From Rubrivivax sp. (lineage in GTDB: Bacteria > Pseudomonadota > Gammaproteobacteria > Burkholderiales > Burkholderiaceae_C), in NCBI GenBank assembly GCA_022842595.1, contig JALHPF010000028.1, positions 1 to 64,000 of the forward strand: a DNA stretch of 64,000 bases, given 5' to 3'. This document shows, piece by piece, positions 41,920-51,273 of this stretch. Position 1 is the stretch's first letter. The number at the start of each line of letters is the position of its first letter. The notes under the pieces are model-generated. The model was not told where the DNA came from. It did no database searches and was given only the letters and a program-made list of their open reading frames with translations. A program made the position numbers and the translations under genes.

Positions 41920-44792
41920 TCGCCCACCACCTCGGCCGGCTTCGCTTGGGCCAGCAGCTCCAGCTGCTGGCGGTTGAACTCGGCATAGCCGCGCTGCCAT
42001 TCCGAGGGCTGCATGACCTTGGCCACCTGCACCGCCGTCACCTTGTACTCGGGGCAGTTGGTGGCCCAGTCGGAGCTGTCGGTGGTGATGACGTTGGCCC
42101 CCGATTCGGGGAAGTGGAAGGTGGTGTAGACCACGCCCGGCTGCATGCGGCTGCTGATCTCGGCACGCAGCACGGTCTGGCCGGCGCGGCTGGTGATGCC
42201 GACCCAGTCGCCCTGGGCAATGCCACGCTCCTGCGCGTCGTGCGGGTGCAGTTCCAGCCGGTCCTCGTCGTGCCAGTGGTTGTTGGGCGTGCGACGCGTC
42301 TGCGCGCCCACGTTGTACTGCGACAGCACCCGCCCCGTGGTCAGCAGCAGCGGGAACATGCGCGTGACCTTTTCCTGCGAGGCCACGTACTGGGTGTTGA
42401 AGAAGCGCCCCTTGCCGCGCACGAAGCGGTCGACGTGCATGATGGAAGTGCCGGCTTCCTCGGTGTCTTCGTTGCACGGCCACTGCACGCTGCCCAGGCG
42501 TTCGATCTTGGCGTAGCTGACACCGGCGAAGCTGGGCGTCAGCTCGGCGATCTCCTGCATGATCTCTTCGGGGTGGGTGTAGTGCATCGGGTAGCCCAGC
42601 GCGTTGCTGAGCTTCATCGTCACTTCCCAGTCGCCCAGGCCGGCCAGCGGCGGCATCACCTGCGTCACGCGCGAGATGCGGCGTTCGGCATTGGTGAAGG
42701 TGCCGTCCTTCTCCAGGAAGCTGCTGCCAGGCAGCAGCACGTGCGCGTACTTGGCGGTCTCGTTGAGGAAGATGTCCTGCACGACGATGCATTCCATCGC
42801 CTCCAGCGCCGCGGCCACGTGCTGGGTGTCGGGGTCGCTCTGCACGATGTCCTCGCCCTGGCAGTACAGGCCCTTGAAGCTGCCGGCCAGCGCTGCGTCG
42901 AACATGTTCGGGATGCGCAGGCCCGGCTCGGGGCTGATCTCCACGCCCCAGGCGGCCTCGAACTGGCTGCGCGCCGTCGTGTCGCTGATGTGGCGGTAGC
43001 CGGGCAGCTCGTGCGGGAAGCTGCCCATGTCGCAGCTGCCCTGCACATTGTTCTGGCCGCGCAGCGGGTTCACGCCCACGCCTTCGCGGCCGACCATGCC
43101 GCAGGCCATGGCCAGGTTGGCGATGCCGATGACCATCGTCGAGCCCTGCGCGTGCTCGGTGACGCCCAGGCCGTAGTAGATGGCCGAGTTGGGGCCGGCC
43201 GCATACAGCCGCGCGGCGGCCCGCACCTCGGCCGCGGGCAAACCCGTCACGCCTTCGAAAGCCTCGGGTGAATGCTCGGGCCGGGCGACGAACTCGCGCC
43301 ACTCGTTGAAGCTCTTGCTGTCGCAGCGTTCGGCCACGTAGGCTTCGTTCACCAGCCCTTCGGTGACCACCACGTAGGCCATGGCCGTGATCATCGCGAC
43401 GTTGGTGCCGGGCTTCAGCGCCAGGTGGTGTTCGGCGCGCACGTGCGGCGTCTTCACGAGTTCGATGCGCCGCGGGTCGACGACGACCAGCTTGGCGCCT
43501 TCGCGCAGGCGCCGCTTCATCCGCGAGGCAAACACCGGGTGGGCGTCGCTGGGGTTGGCACCGATGACGACGATGACGTCGGCCTGCTCCACGCTCTTGA
43601 AGGTCTGCGTGCCAGCCGAGGTGCCGAACGTCTGGCCCATGCCGTAGCCGGTGGGCGAATGGCACACCCGCGCGCAGGTGTCGACGTTGTTGGTGCCGAA
43701 GGCCGCGCGGATCAGCTTCTGGACGAGGTAGACCTCTTCGTTGGTGCAGCGGCTGGACGTGATGCCGCCGACCGAGTCCTTGCCGTACTTCGCCTGGATG
43801 CGCTTGAACTCGCCAGCGGCGTAGTCGATGGCCTCGTCCCAGCTCACCTCGCGCCAGGGGTCGGTGATCTTCGCGCGGATCATCGGCTTGGTGATGCGGT
43901 CCTGGTGCGTGGCATAGCCCCAGGCGAAGCGGCCCTTCACGCAGGAGTGTCCCTCGTTGGCCTTGCCGTCCTTCCAGGGCACCATGCGCACGACGGTGTT
44001 GCCCTTCATCTCGGCCTTGAAGCCGCAGCCCACGCCGCAGTAGGCGCAGGTGGTGATGGCGCAGTGCTCGGGCTGGCCGAATTCGATGACGGACTTTTCC
44101 TGCAGGGTCGCGGTGGGGCAGGCTTCGACGCAGGCGCCGCAGCTGACGCAGTCGCTGTCCATGAAGGGCTGGTCCTGGCCCGGAGAAACGCGGCTGTCGA
44201 AGCCGCGGCCGCTGATGGTCAGCGCAAAGGTGCCCTGCGTCTCTTCACAGGCGCGCACGCAGCGGTTGCAGACGATGCACTTGCTGGGGTCGTAGGTGAA
44301 GTACGGGTTGCTCTCGTCCTTCTGCGAGCTGCAGTGGTTGGCGCCGGCAGCGTCGCCCACGCCGTAGCGCACGTTGCGCAGGCCGGTGACGCCGGCCATG
44401 TCCTGCAGCTCGCAGTTGCCGTTGGCGCTGCAGGTCAGGCAGTCCAGCGGGTGGTCGCTGATGTAGAGCTCCATCACGCCCTTGCGCAGGTCCTGCAGCT
44501 TGGGGGTCTGGGTGCGCACGACCATGCCGTTTTCGGCCGGCGTGGTGCAGCTGGCCGGGAACCCCTTGCGCCCTTCCACTTCCACCAGGCACAGCCGGCA
44601 CGAGCCGAAGGGCTCCAGGCTGTCGGTGGCACACAGCTTGGGTACCTGGATGCCGGCGTCCACTGCCGCGCGCATCAGCGAGGTGCCCTTGGGCACGCTG
44701 ACGGCCTGGCCGTCGATGCGCAGCGACACGATCTCCGACGACGCGCGCGCCGGCGTGCCGTGGTCGATCTCGAGCTTGAGGTGTTTGAGCAT
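41916..44792 (-). CDS. fdsA: NAD-dependent formate dehydrogenase alpha subunit
   Basis: A 958-residue molybdoenzyme. The N-terminal [2Fe-2S] domain has 'CATDSLEPFGSCRLCLVEVE', then 'LDCLTCSANGNCELQ', the ferredoxin-like clusters 'CIVCNRCVRACEETQG' and 'CVSCGACVEACPTATL', and the catalytic-domain cluster 'CAYCGVGCGF'. The metal-binding cysteine is in 'DTCARVCHSPTGYGMGQ', followed by the conserved His. The bis-MGD-binding C-terminal domain includes 'RTPNNHWHDEDRLELHPHDA' and 'DWATNCPEYKVTAV'. It oxidises formate to CO2 and passes electrons to FdsB and NAD. Length and order match fdsA of Cupriavidus and Rhodobacter. Confidence 0.95.
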   Translation of the reverse strand: MLKHLKLEIDHGTPARASSEIVSLRIDGQAVSVPKGTSLMRAAVDAGIQVPKLCATDSLEPFGSCRLCLVEVEGRKGFPASCTTPAENGMVVRTQTPKLQDLRKGVMELYISDHPLDCLTCSANGNCELQDMAGVTGLRNVRYGVGDAAGANHCSSQKDESNPYFTYDPSKCIVCNRCVRACEETQGTFALTISGRGFDSRVSPGQDQPFMDSDCVSCGACVEACPTATLQEKSVIEFGQPEHCAITTCAYCGVGCGFKAEMKGNTVVRMVPWKDGKANEGHSCVKGRFAWGYATHQDRITKPMIRAKITDPWREVSWDEAIDYAAGEFKRIQAKYGKDSVGGITSSRCTNEEVYLVQKLIRAAFGTNNVDTCARVCHSPTGYGMGQTFGTSAGTQTFKSVEQADVIVVIGANPSDAHPVFASRMKRRLREGAKLVVVDPRRIELVKTPHVRAEHHLALKPGTNVAMITAMAYVVVTEGLVNEAYVAERCDSKSFNEWREFVARPEHSPEAFEGVTGLPAAEVRAAARLYAAGPNSAIYYGLGVTEHAQGSTMVIGIANLAMACGMVGREGVGVNPLRGQNNVQGSCDMGSFPHELPGYRHISDTTARSQFEAAWGVEISPEPGLRIPNMFDAALAGSFKGLYCQGEDIVQSDPDTQHVAAALEAMECIVVQDIFLNETAKYAHVLLPGSSFLEKDGTFTNAERRISRVTQVMPPLAGLGDWEVTMKLSNALGYPMHYTHPEEIMQEIAELTPSFAGVSYAKIERLGSVQWPCNEDTEEAGTSIMHVDRFVRGKGRFFNTQYVASQEKVTRMFPLLLTTGRVLSQYNVGAQTRRTPNNHWHDEDRLELHPHDAQERGIAQGDWVGITSRAGQTVLRAEISSRMQPGVVYTTFHFPESGANVITTDSSDWATNCPEYKVTAVQVAKVMQPSEWQRGYAEFNRQQLELLAQAKPAEVVGE

Positions 44793-44794
44793 GG

Positions 44795-46366
44795 TCAGGC
44801 CGCCTTGGTGTCGGGCACCGAAAGACCGAAGTCCTCGGGGTAGTGGTTGAGTGCGGACAGCACCGGGTAGGGCGTCATGCCGCCCATCGCGCACAGGCTG
44901 CCGTGCAGCATCGTGTCGCAGAGATCGCGCAAGAGATGCACCTGCTGCGGCCTGTTCTGGCTGGCACTTTGGGGGCCGACGATGCGGTCGATGACCTCCA
45001 CGCCGCGTGTGCTGCCGATACGGCAGGGCGTGCACTTGCCGCAGCTTTCCAGCGCGCAGAACTCCATCGCGTAGCGCGCCAGCTGCGCCATGTCGGCGCT
45101 GTCGTCGTGCACGACGATGCCGCCGTGGCCGACCACCGCACCCACCGCGGCATAGGCTTCGTAGTCCAGCGGCAGGTCCCACTGCGATTCGGGCACGTAG
45201 GCGCCCAGCGGGCCACCCACCTGGATGGCCTTCACCCGACGGCCACTGCGCGTGCCACCGCCGAAGTCGAACACCAGCTCACGCAGGCTCAGGCCGAAGG
45301 CCTTCTCGACCAGGCCGCCGTGCTGGATGTTGCCGGCCAGCTGGAAGGGCAGCGTGCCGCGCGAGCGGCCCATGCCGAAGTCGCGGTAGAAGTCCGCGCC
45401 GCGCGCCAGGATGATGGGCACGCTGGCCAGGCTGATGACGTTGTTGATGACGGTGGGCTGTCCGAAGAGCCCCTGGATGGCCGGCAACGGCGGCTTGGCG
45501 CGCACGATGCCTCGCTTGCCTTCGATGCTCTCCAGCATCGCCGTTTCTTCGCCGCACACGTAGGCGCCAGCGGCCTTGCGCACCTCGATCTGGAAGGCGT
45601 GACCGCCGCCGCAGACGTCGGCACCCAGGAAACCTGCCACTGTGGCGCGCCGGATAGCCTCGTTCATCACGTCGATGGCGTGCGGGTACTCCGAGCGGAT
45701 GTAGATGTAGCCCTGCGTCGCGCCCACCGCCAGGCCGGCGATCAGCATGCCTTCGATCAGCATGTAGGGGTCGCCCTCCATCGTCATGCGGTCGGAGAAG
45801 GTGCCGGAATCACCTTCGTCGGCGTTGCAGACCACGTATTTCTGCGCAGCCTGCGCCTGCAGCACGGTGCGCCACTTGATGCCGGCCGGGAAGGCCGCGC
45901 CGCCGCGGCCGCGCAGGCCCGAGTCCAACACTTGCTGCACGATGGCCATGCCGTCCATCTGCAGGGCGCGCGTCAGGCCGACCCAGCCGTCGTGGGCCTC
46001 GTAGTCGGCCAGCGAAAGCGGGTCGGTCACGCCCATGCGGGCGAAGGTCAGGCGCTCCTGTCGGGCCAGGTACGGCATCTCTTCGGTCAGGCCGTGACCC
46101 AGGGCGTGCGGGTTGCCCTGCAGCAGCCCGGCGTCGAGCAGCGCGGGCACGTCCTCGGCCTGCACCGGGCCGTAGGCGACACGGCCGGAGGGTGTGGCCA
46201 CCTCCACCATCGGCTCCAGCCAGAACAGGCCGCGCGAGCCGTTGCGGACCAGGTTCAGCGCCACACCGCGGCGCGTGCATTCGGCCTGCAGCGCGGCGGC
46301 CACCTCGTCGGCGCCCACCGCCAGCGCGGCCGAGTCGCGGGGGACGTAGACCGTGACCTGGTTCAT
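44795..46366 (-). CDS. fdsB: NAD-dependent formate dehydrogenase beta subunit
   Basis: A 523-residue NuoF-like diaphorase subunit. The N-terminal ferredoxin-like part is followed by the FMN site 'LRGRGGAAFPAGIKW' and 'VVCNADEGDSGTFSDR', the NADH region 'AYVCGEETAMLESIEGKRG', and a [4Fe-4S] motif 'ESCGKCTPCRIGSTRG'. It reduces NAD with electrons from FdsA. It is separated from fdsA by 2 bp and overlaps the fdsG stop, so the operon is tightly coupled. Confidence 0.95.
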   Translation of the reverse strand: MNQVTVYVPRDSAALAVGADEVAAALQAECTRRGVALNLVRNGSRGLFWLEPMVEVATPSGRVAYGPVQAEDVPALLDAGLLQGNPHALGHGLTEEMPYLARQERLTFARMGVTDPLSLADYEAHDGWVGLTRALQMDGMAIVQQVLDSGLRGRGGAAFPAGIKWRTVLQAQAAQKYVVCNADEGDSGTFSDRMTMEGDPYMLIEGMLIAGLAVGATQGYIYIRSEYPHAIDVMNEAIRRATVAGFLGADVCGGGHAFQIEVRKAAGAYVCGEETAMLESIEGKRGIVRAKPPLPAIQGLFGQPTVINNVISLASVPIILARGADFYRDFGMGRSRGTLPFQLAGNIQHGGLVEKAFGLSLRELVFDFGGGTRSGRRVKAIQVGGPLGAYVPESQWDLPLDYEAYAAVGAVVGHGGIVVHDDSADMAQLARYAMEFCALESCGKCTPCRIGSTRGVEVIDRIVGPQSASQNRPQQVHLLRDLCDTMLHGSLCAMGGMTPYPVLSALNHYPEDFGLSVPDTKAA

Positions 46367-46830
46367 GCCGCCACCCCCATCGGCGCCAGCAGCGCCTGCA
46401 GCCGCTGCGGCGTCATGCGCGCATGCAGGCGGTCGTCGATGCGCAGGGCCGGGGATGAGGCGCACAGCCCGAGGCAGTACACCGGCTGCACCGACACGGC
46501 GCCATCGGCGCGGGTGGCGTGGCTGGCGCAGCCCAGCAGGGTCTCGGCCTGGGCGATCAGTTCGTCGGCACCGCAGGCCTTGCAGGCTTCGGCGCGGCAG
46601 ATCTCGACGACATGGCGGCCGGCCGGGCTGCTGCGGAAGTGGTGGTAGTAGCTTACGACGCCATGCACTTCGGCGCGCGACAGGTTGAAGGCCTCGGCGA
46701 GCACGGGCACGGCCTCGGGCGGCACGTGGCCCAGTGCGTCCTGCACGGCATGTAGGGCCGGCAACAGGCCGCCAGGGGTGTCCTGGTGCTGGGCGGCGAT
46801 GGCGCGTACGGCGCCGAGGTCGATCGTCAT
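46363..46830 (-). CDS. fdsG: NAD-dependent formate dehydrogenase gamma subunit
   Basis: A 155-residue NuoE-like [2Fe-2S] thioredoxin-fold protein: 'LLPALHAVQDALGHVPPEAV', 'EVHGVVSYYHHF', the cluster ligands in 'CRAEACKACGA' and 'PVYCLGLCASSPALRID'. It is the first gene of the fds operon, with AGGAG about 7 nt before the ATG at 46830. The stop overlaps the fdsB start (ATGA). Confidence 0.94.
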   Translation of the reverse strand: MTIDLGAVRAIAAQHQDTPGGLLPALHAVQDALGHVPPEAVPVLAEAFNLSRAEVHGVVSYYHHFRSSPAGRHVVEICRAEACKACGADELIAQAETLLGCASHATRADGAVSVQPVYCLGLCASSPALRIDDRLHARMTPQRLQALLAPMGVAA

Positions 46831-46968
46831 GAAGAGGCTCCTGCAGGGTAGCTGCCCGGTTGGCGGCTCGCTGAATAGGCGCTGGACAACATATTCCAGC
46901 CACCGGTCGGCGTCGCGAATGTAGGCGCCTGGACGAGCAGCCGCAATATGATCGAAGGTGACGAACTC

Positions 46969-46988
46969 ATAGGCTCTTGGCAGCCTAT
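46969..46988. promoter_or_regulatory. inverted repeat operator between fdsG and its regulator
   Basis: ATAGGC-N8-GCCTAT lies just upstream of the regulator start. The extended half-site TGAATAGGC occurs again at 46872-46880 near the fdsG side, matching GCCTATTCA at 46983-46991 in inverted orientation. A third, shorter copy (GTAGGC) is at 46921-46926. The 169-bp divergent region therefore holds repeated half-sites suited to a ModE/LysR-like regulator with two spaced binding positions. Confidence 0.6.
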
Positions 46989-46999
46989 TCAAGCCTCCG

Positions 47000-48097
47000 A
47001 TGAGCTTCCAAGTCTCGATTTCGCCGGTCTGGACAATCCGCCGTGCCGACGGCCAGGCCCTGGCGCCACGCGTCGTCGAGCTGCTGGTGATGGTCGACGA
47101 ACACGGCAGCCTGGCGGCTGCCTGCACGGCCATCGGCGCTTCGTATCGCCACGCCTGGCAGCTGCTGCGTGAAGGCGAGGCGCTGTTCGGCCAGCCGCTG
47201 CTGGTGATGGCCCGCGGCAAGGGCTCGCAGCTCACGGCGCTGGGGGCGCGGCTGGTGTGGGCGCAGCGGCGCATCCAGGCCCGGCTTTCGCCGGTGCTGG
47301 ACACGCTGGCTTCCGAGCTGGGCACCGAGATCGAGAAGGCCTTGTCGTCAGCGCCCTCGCGCCTGCGCATCCACGCCAGCCATGGCTTCGCGGTGCAGGC
47401 CCTACATGAGTTTCTGGACACGGCCGGCCTGGCCCACGAACTGAAGTACTGCGGCAGCGCCGAAGCCCTGGCCGCCCTCAGCAGCGGCAACTGCGATGTG
47501 GCCGGCTTCCATGTGCCGATGGCGGAATTCGAGCCGGTGGCCGTCGAGCACTACCGCCCCTGGCTGCAGCCGGGTGTGCACCGGGTGATCCAGCTCGCCC
47601 GGCGGCGCCAGGGCCTGATGGTGGCGCCCGGCAACCCGAAGCGCATCTACGAGATCGGCGACCTGGCCCGGCCCGATGTGCGCTTCATCAACCGGCAGGC
47701 GGGCTCGGGCACGCGCTACCTGCTGGACCTGATGCTGCAGGCCCGCGGCATCGACGCAGCCGCCATCCGCGGCTATGAGCAATGCGAATTCACCCACGCC
47801 GCCGTGGCTGCCTTCGTAGCCAGCGGCATGGCCGACGCCGGCCTGGGCGTCGAGGTGCCGGCGCGCGAGTTCAAGCTGGAGTTCCTGCCCATGCACCAGG
47901 AGCGCTACTTCCTGCTGTGCGACGAAAGGAACCTGGGTTCGCCCGACATGCTGCGGCTGCTGGACGTTATCCGCAGCGAAGGCTACCGGCAGGCGGTGAA
48001 CCGGCTGCCGGGCTACGAGGCCGACGCGCCGGGCACGGTGGTCACGGTCGAGGCGGCCTTCCCTGCCTTCGACGGCGGCACCCGCAAGTCGCGCTGA
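47000..48097 (+). CDS. fdsR: ModE-type HTH regulator with substrate-binding domain, likely fds regulator
   Basis: A 365-residue protein. The N-terminal winged helix is of the ModE/LysR kind ('VVELLVMVDEHGSLAAACTA', 'IGASYRHAWQLLREGEALFG'). The C-terminal part (about 110-330) is a periplasmic-binding-protein fold resembling molybdate/tungstate sensors, with 'RLRIHASHGFAVQALHEFL', 'NRQAGSGTRYLLDLMLQARG' and 'FTHAAVAAFVASGMADAGLG'. It is divergent from fdsGBACD, the location of the formate dehydrogenase regulator FdsR in Cupriavidus. The ligand could be formate or oxyanion (inference). Confidence 0.82.
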   Translation: MSFQVSISPVWTIRRADGQALAPRVVELLVMVDEHGSLAAACTAIGASYRHAWQLLREGEALFGQPLLVMARGKGSQLTALGARLVWAQRRIQARLSPVLDTLASELGTEIEKALSSAPSRLRIHASHGFAVQALHEFLDTAGLAHELKYCGSAEALAALSSGNCDVAGFHVPMAEFEPVAVEHYRPWLQPGVHRVIQLARRRQGLMVAPGNPKRIYEIGDLARPDVRFINRQAGSGTRYLLDLMLQARGIDAAAIRGYEQCEFTHAAVAAFVASGMADAGLGVEVPAREFKLEFLPMHQERYFLLCDERNLGSPDMLRLLDVIRSEGYRQAVNRLPGYEADAPGTVVTVEAAFPAFDGGTRKSR

Positions 48098-48116
48098 ACC
48101 GGGAGCGCGGCAGCGC

Positions 48117-49259
48117 TCAGCCCGCTTCGCTGGCCAGGCAGCGCTTGAAGCGCTCGTCGACGCGGCGGGCGAACCATTCGGTGGTGAGACGGCGTGTGAT
48201 CTTCGGACTCTTCAGCACTATGCCCGGCAGCACCGCGCGCGGCTGTGCCCGGCCGCTGCGCGATTGCGCCAGCGCGAACACCCTGGCCGCCAGCGGGCTG
48301 CTGTCGAAGGCTTCGCCGGTGCTGCGTTCGAGTTCACGCCGGATGGCCCGTTCGTCCATGTCCAGGCTGGCGGCCAGGCTGCGCGCGGCCAGTTCGGTCT
48401 GCCCTGGCTGTGACGCGTCGCTCACGAACAGGTCGCCATCCAGCTCCAGCTTGCGCCCGCTGGCCACCGCCAGCGCCTGCTGGAAAGCGGCATTGCGGCT
48501 GGCGTAGCGGCCGGCGTTGAAGTCGGCGAAACGGTAGATCATGGCCGCGCCGTAGGTTTCGGTGCCGTAGCCGAGCAGGTGGGCGGTGCCGAAGTACAGG
48601 CCGCCCCGGCGCGTGAAGACCTCGTGGCGCACCGAAGCCTCGGCCGGAAAGGGGTAACGCTGCGCGCGGGCGTGCTCCTGGGCAAAGGCGATGCTCACCT
48701 GCATCGGGCCGCCGGTGCGCACCGGGTTCCAGTTGGCGAACAGGCGCCGGCCCAGCGGCACTTCGTCGATGAAGTGTTCGTACATCAGGCTGAGCTCGCG
48801 TTCGGTTCTCACGGTGCTCAGCCGCTCGTCGTAGCTGCGCCCGTCGGGCGACTGCAGTTTCAGCGCCAGGTTCACGGCGAGTTCGGGCACACCCAGCCCG
48901 TCGGCGCGGCGCATGATTTCTTCGCGCGCGATGCGCGGCAGGTCGGGCACCGGCGGGTCGGGGTTGAAGGTGGATTCCTGTTCGGTGACGGCCAGCACGG
49001 CGCAGACGTTTCGGGTGCTGGGGTCCAGCTTCAGGCCGGCGAACACCAGCTGCAGGTCGACCGCCCAGGCCGCGCGCTGGGCGACCCGCGGCGGGATCAG
49101 GGCTTCGATGTCGGCCTGGACCCTTTCCGGGGTGCGCGGGGCCGGCTGCTTCGGCGCGTCGCCGGCGCAGCCGGCCAGCACGAGCGCGACCAGGGTGGCG
49201 AGCAGGGTCGCAGCCTGCCGCAGGGGCGGGTAGGTTCCAAGCAGGTGCGCCGCAGGCAT
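48117..49259 (-). CDS. DUF1615 family lipoprotein
   Basis: A 380-residue lipoprotein: signal with lipobox 'VLAGCAG', then the DUF1615 body with 'AWAVDLQLVFAGLKLDPSTR', 'CAVLAVTEQESTFNPDPPVP', 'MYEHFIDEVPLGRRLFANWN', 'FTRRGGLYFGTAHLLGYGTE' and 'YRFADFNAGRYASRNAAFQ'. The Glu in 'VTEQESTF' recalls lysozyme-like lytic folds, but no function is established. It is convergent with the fds regulator, 19 bp apart. Confidence 0.9.
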   Translation of the reverse strand: MPAAHLLGTYPPLRQAATLLATLVALVLAGCAGDAPKQPAPRTPERVQADIEALIPPRVAQRAAWAVDLQLVFAGLKLDPSTRNVCAVLAVTEQESTFNPDPPVPDLPRIAREEIMRRADGLGVPELAVNLALKLQSPDGRSYDERLSTVRTERELSLMYEHFIDEVPLGRRLFANWNPVRTGGPMQVSIAFAQEHARAQRYPFPAEASVRHEVFTRRGGLYFGTAHLLGYGTETYGAAMIYRFADFNAGRYASRNAAFQQALAVASGRKLELDGDLFVSDASQPGQTELAARSLAASLDMDERAIRRELERSTGEAFDSSPLAARVFALAQSRSGRAQPRAVLPGIVLKSPKITRRLTTEWFARRVDERFKRCLASEAG

Positions 49260-49342
49260 CGCCGGACTCTAGCCCAGGCTTCGGCACCGCCCGGGCAGGC
49301 GCGGAGATATGCTGCCGCACGAACCCAGGAGACGACCGCGCC

Positions 49343-50104
49343 ATGACCTCGACCCAGACCCTGCTCGTCACCGGCGGCGGCATCGGCATCGGCCGCGCCA
49401 CGGCCCTTGCTTTCGCCCGAGCGGGCTATCACGTGGTGGTGACCGACGTGCTCGAAACCGAAGGCCGTGCCGTTGCCGATGCCATCTCTGCAGGCGGCGG
49501 CAGCGCCTCGTTCATGGCCATGGACGTGCGCTCGAGTGCACGGGTCGACGCCGTGGTGGCTGCCGTCAACGCCGAACGCGGCGCCATCGACGCCCTGGTG
49601 CTGAACGCCGGCATTGCCCACAAGGTGCCGCTGACCGAGCTGAGCGACGCGCGCTGGGACCACACGCTCGACATCGACCTGAAGGGCATGTTCCGCGTGG
49701 CCCGCGCTGCCCTGCCGGCCATGCGCCAGCGCCGCGCGGGCGCGGTCGTCTGCCTGACTTCGCTGATGGGCCTGGCCTGGGGCTGGAGCGAACATGTGCA
49801 CTACTCGGCGGCCAAGGCCGGTGTCATCGGCCTGATGCGCGGCCTCGCGGCCGAAGTGGCTGCCGACGGCGTGCGCGTGAATGCGGTGTCGCCGGGCTAT
49901 GTGCGAACGGCACAGCTGCTGTCGGAAGAACATTCGCTGGGGCCGGCGGGCACCGAGCTGGCGGCCGGCCGTGTGCCGCTGGGCCGCATCGGTGAGCCTG
50001 AAGACATTGCCGACGTGATCCTGTTCCTGGCCTCCAGTCAGGCGCGGTACGTGACGGGCCAGGTCATCGTCGCAGATGGCGGGCTGGCCATCAGCCCGCA
50101 GTAA
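49343..50104 (+). CDS. short-chain dehydrogenase/reductase
   Basis: A 253-residue classical SDR: cofactor loop 'VTGGGIGIGRATA', acidic 'TDVLETEG' after beta-2 (suggesting NAD), 'LNAGIAH', catalytic serine in 'VCLTSLMGLAWG', 'YSAAKAGVIGLMRGLA' with Y-x-x-x-K, and the C-terminal 'RYVTGQVIVADGGLAI'. It probably acts on a small alcohol or sugar; the substrate is not evident from neighbours. It appears monocistronic. Confidence 0.92.
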   Translation: MTSTQTLLVTGGGIGIGRATALAFARAGYHVVVTDVLETEGRAVADAISAGGGSASFMAMDVRSSARVDAVVAAVNAERGAIDALVLNAGIAHKVPLTELSDARWDHTLDIDLKGMFRVARAALPAMRQRRAGAVVCLTSLMGLAWGWSEHVHYSAAKAGVIGLMRGLAAEVAADGVRVNAVSPGYVRTAQLLSEEHSLGPAGTELAAGRVPLGRIGEPEDIADVILFLASSQARYVTGQVIVADGGLAISPQ

Positions 50105-50503
50105 GCCCCCCACCTGCAAGCCGCGGGGCCGCGTGGCCGCGACGTCAAGCAAATGGCAGCTGCTTCTGGCCGGCAGGGCTGCGCCGGCGGCCCGGCACAG
50201 CCTGCGCTAGGGTTGCCGGCCTTTCTGTCGCGCGAAACCGTCGACGCCAAGCGTGGAAACCGGAACTTCGGTCTGGCCAGGGCTCGCCAGGAACTCGGGT
50301 GGACACACCCCACGATCAAGGACCTGGTGTGCGGGACCATCAAATCTGCTCGTCCGAGCCGGGGTTGGGGCCGGCGGCGCTGGGAATGAACTTCGCTTGG
50401 AGGGTCAAGAAAAGGACTGCGCGGTTGCGGCGCCGATGACGCGTCGGCATGGCGAACCTGTCCCGCAACGCTGACGGCGATGCCGCCTGGCCTGAGCGCG
50501 GCC
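50105..50503. other. intergenic region without a recognisable gene
   Basis: About 400 bp between the SDR gene and the terminator of the PEP-CTERM gene. A short plus-strand frame (about 50220-50390) reads as protein-like in places ('RARQELGWTHPTIKDLV') but has no start signal or family. I see no RNA gene. Confidence 0.4.
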
Positions 50504-50537
50504 CAGAAAAGCAAAGCGGCGACCTCGCGGTCGCCGC
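50504..50537 (-). terminator. intrinsic terminator of the PEP-CTERM gene
   Basis: On the minus strand a 9-bp stem (GCGGCGACC/GGTCGCCGC at 50516-50537) with a 4-nt loop is followed by a T-rich tail (TTTGCTTTTCTG). It begins 56 bp after the stop codon at 50593. Confidence 0.75.
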
Positions 50538-50592
50538 CCGTTCAGACGCTCGAATGCCGGTCAGCGCACGCTGCCGGCACACATCGCGGAAT

Positions 50593-51273
50593 TCAACGAC
50601 TGGCCGACTTGCGACGACGCGTGGCCGCCAGGCCAGCGAGGCTCAAGCCCACCAGAGCCAGAGTGGCTGGCTCGGGCACGTTGCCGCCGGGTGCGTTGGC
50701 CGAGCGCCCGAAACGCAGGTCGTCGAAACCCAGAATGTCATTCGTGGCGTTGAAGGTCACGCTGGAGATCAGTTGCCCGAAGTCGATGAAACCGACGAAG
50801 GCACCACCACCGCCCGTGGAAGCCGGCATGTTGATGGTCTGCGTGACCGTCGAGCCGTCCACGTAGACGATGGTCTGCTGCGGGACAAGATCGGTCTGCA
50901 AGCCGTTGACGAAGAATCCGAATGCATCGACCGGATTGGTGAAGGTGAAGGTCACCGACCCGCCCGAGACAAGCCGAAAGAAGGAACCACCGGAAGTGGT
51001 GTTGAAGCCGCAAGGGGCGCCACATCCGGAGTTGTTGGTGGTGCTGCCGCCGGTGATCGTCAGGTTGGCGGGCAAGGCCGACTCGAAATCGACCGTGTTG
51101 AGAGCGCCGGCCACGGCCAGGAAACTGCTCGCCGCAGCGAGCGAATTTGTCATCTGCGCGAGCGAGGTCACGCTGTTGTCAGCACCCAGGTAAACGACCG
51201 GCGCGGCCGCAGCCTGACTGGATACGAACAGCGACGAGGCAGCAAGGGTTAGGGCGAGCAGTGGTTTTGACAT
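50593..51273 (-). CDS. PEP-CTERM sorted exoprotein
   Basis: A 226-residue exported protein: signal peptide to about residue 24 ('SSLFVSSQAAAAP'), a beta-rich Gly/Thr/Phe body ('VDFESALPANLTITGG', 'GSVTFTFTNPVDAFGFFVNG') resembling other PEP-CTERM exoproteins, and a C-terminal sorting tail 'VPEPATLALVGLSLAGLAAT' then 'RRRKS'. The tail is processed by exosortase (EpsH/XrtA type), usually linked to exopolysaccharide production. No exosortase gene is in the window. It appears monocistronic with its own terminator. Confidence 0.93.
   Translation of the reverse strand: MSKPLLALTLAASSLFVSSQAAAAPVVYLGADNSVTSLAQMTNSLAAASSFLAVAGALNTVDFESALPANLTITGGSTTNNSGCGAPCGFNTTSGGSFFRLVSGGSVTFTFTNPVDAFGFFVNGLQTDLVPQQTIVYVDGSTVTQTINMPASTGGGGAFVGFIDFGQLISSVTFNATNDILGFDDLRFGRSANAPGGNVPEPATLALVGLSLAGLAATRRRKSASR

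Noticed and set aside
41068..43665. Minus-strand frame fused into fdsC from inside fdsA
   Set aside because: The part within fdsA is an out-of-frame shadow; fdsC starts at the GTG overlapping the fdsA stop.
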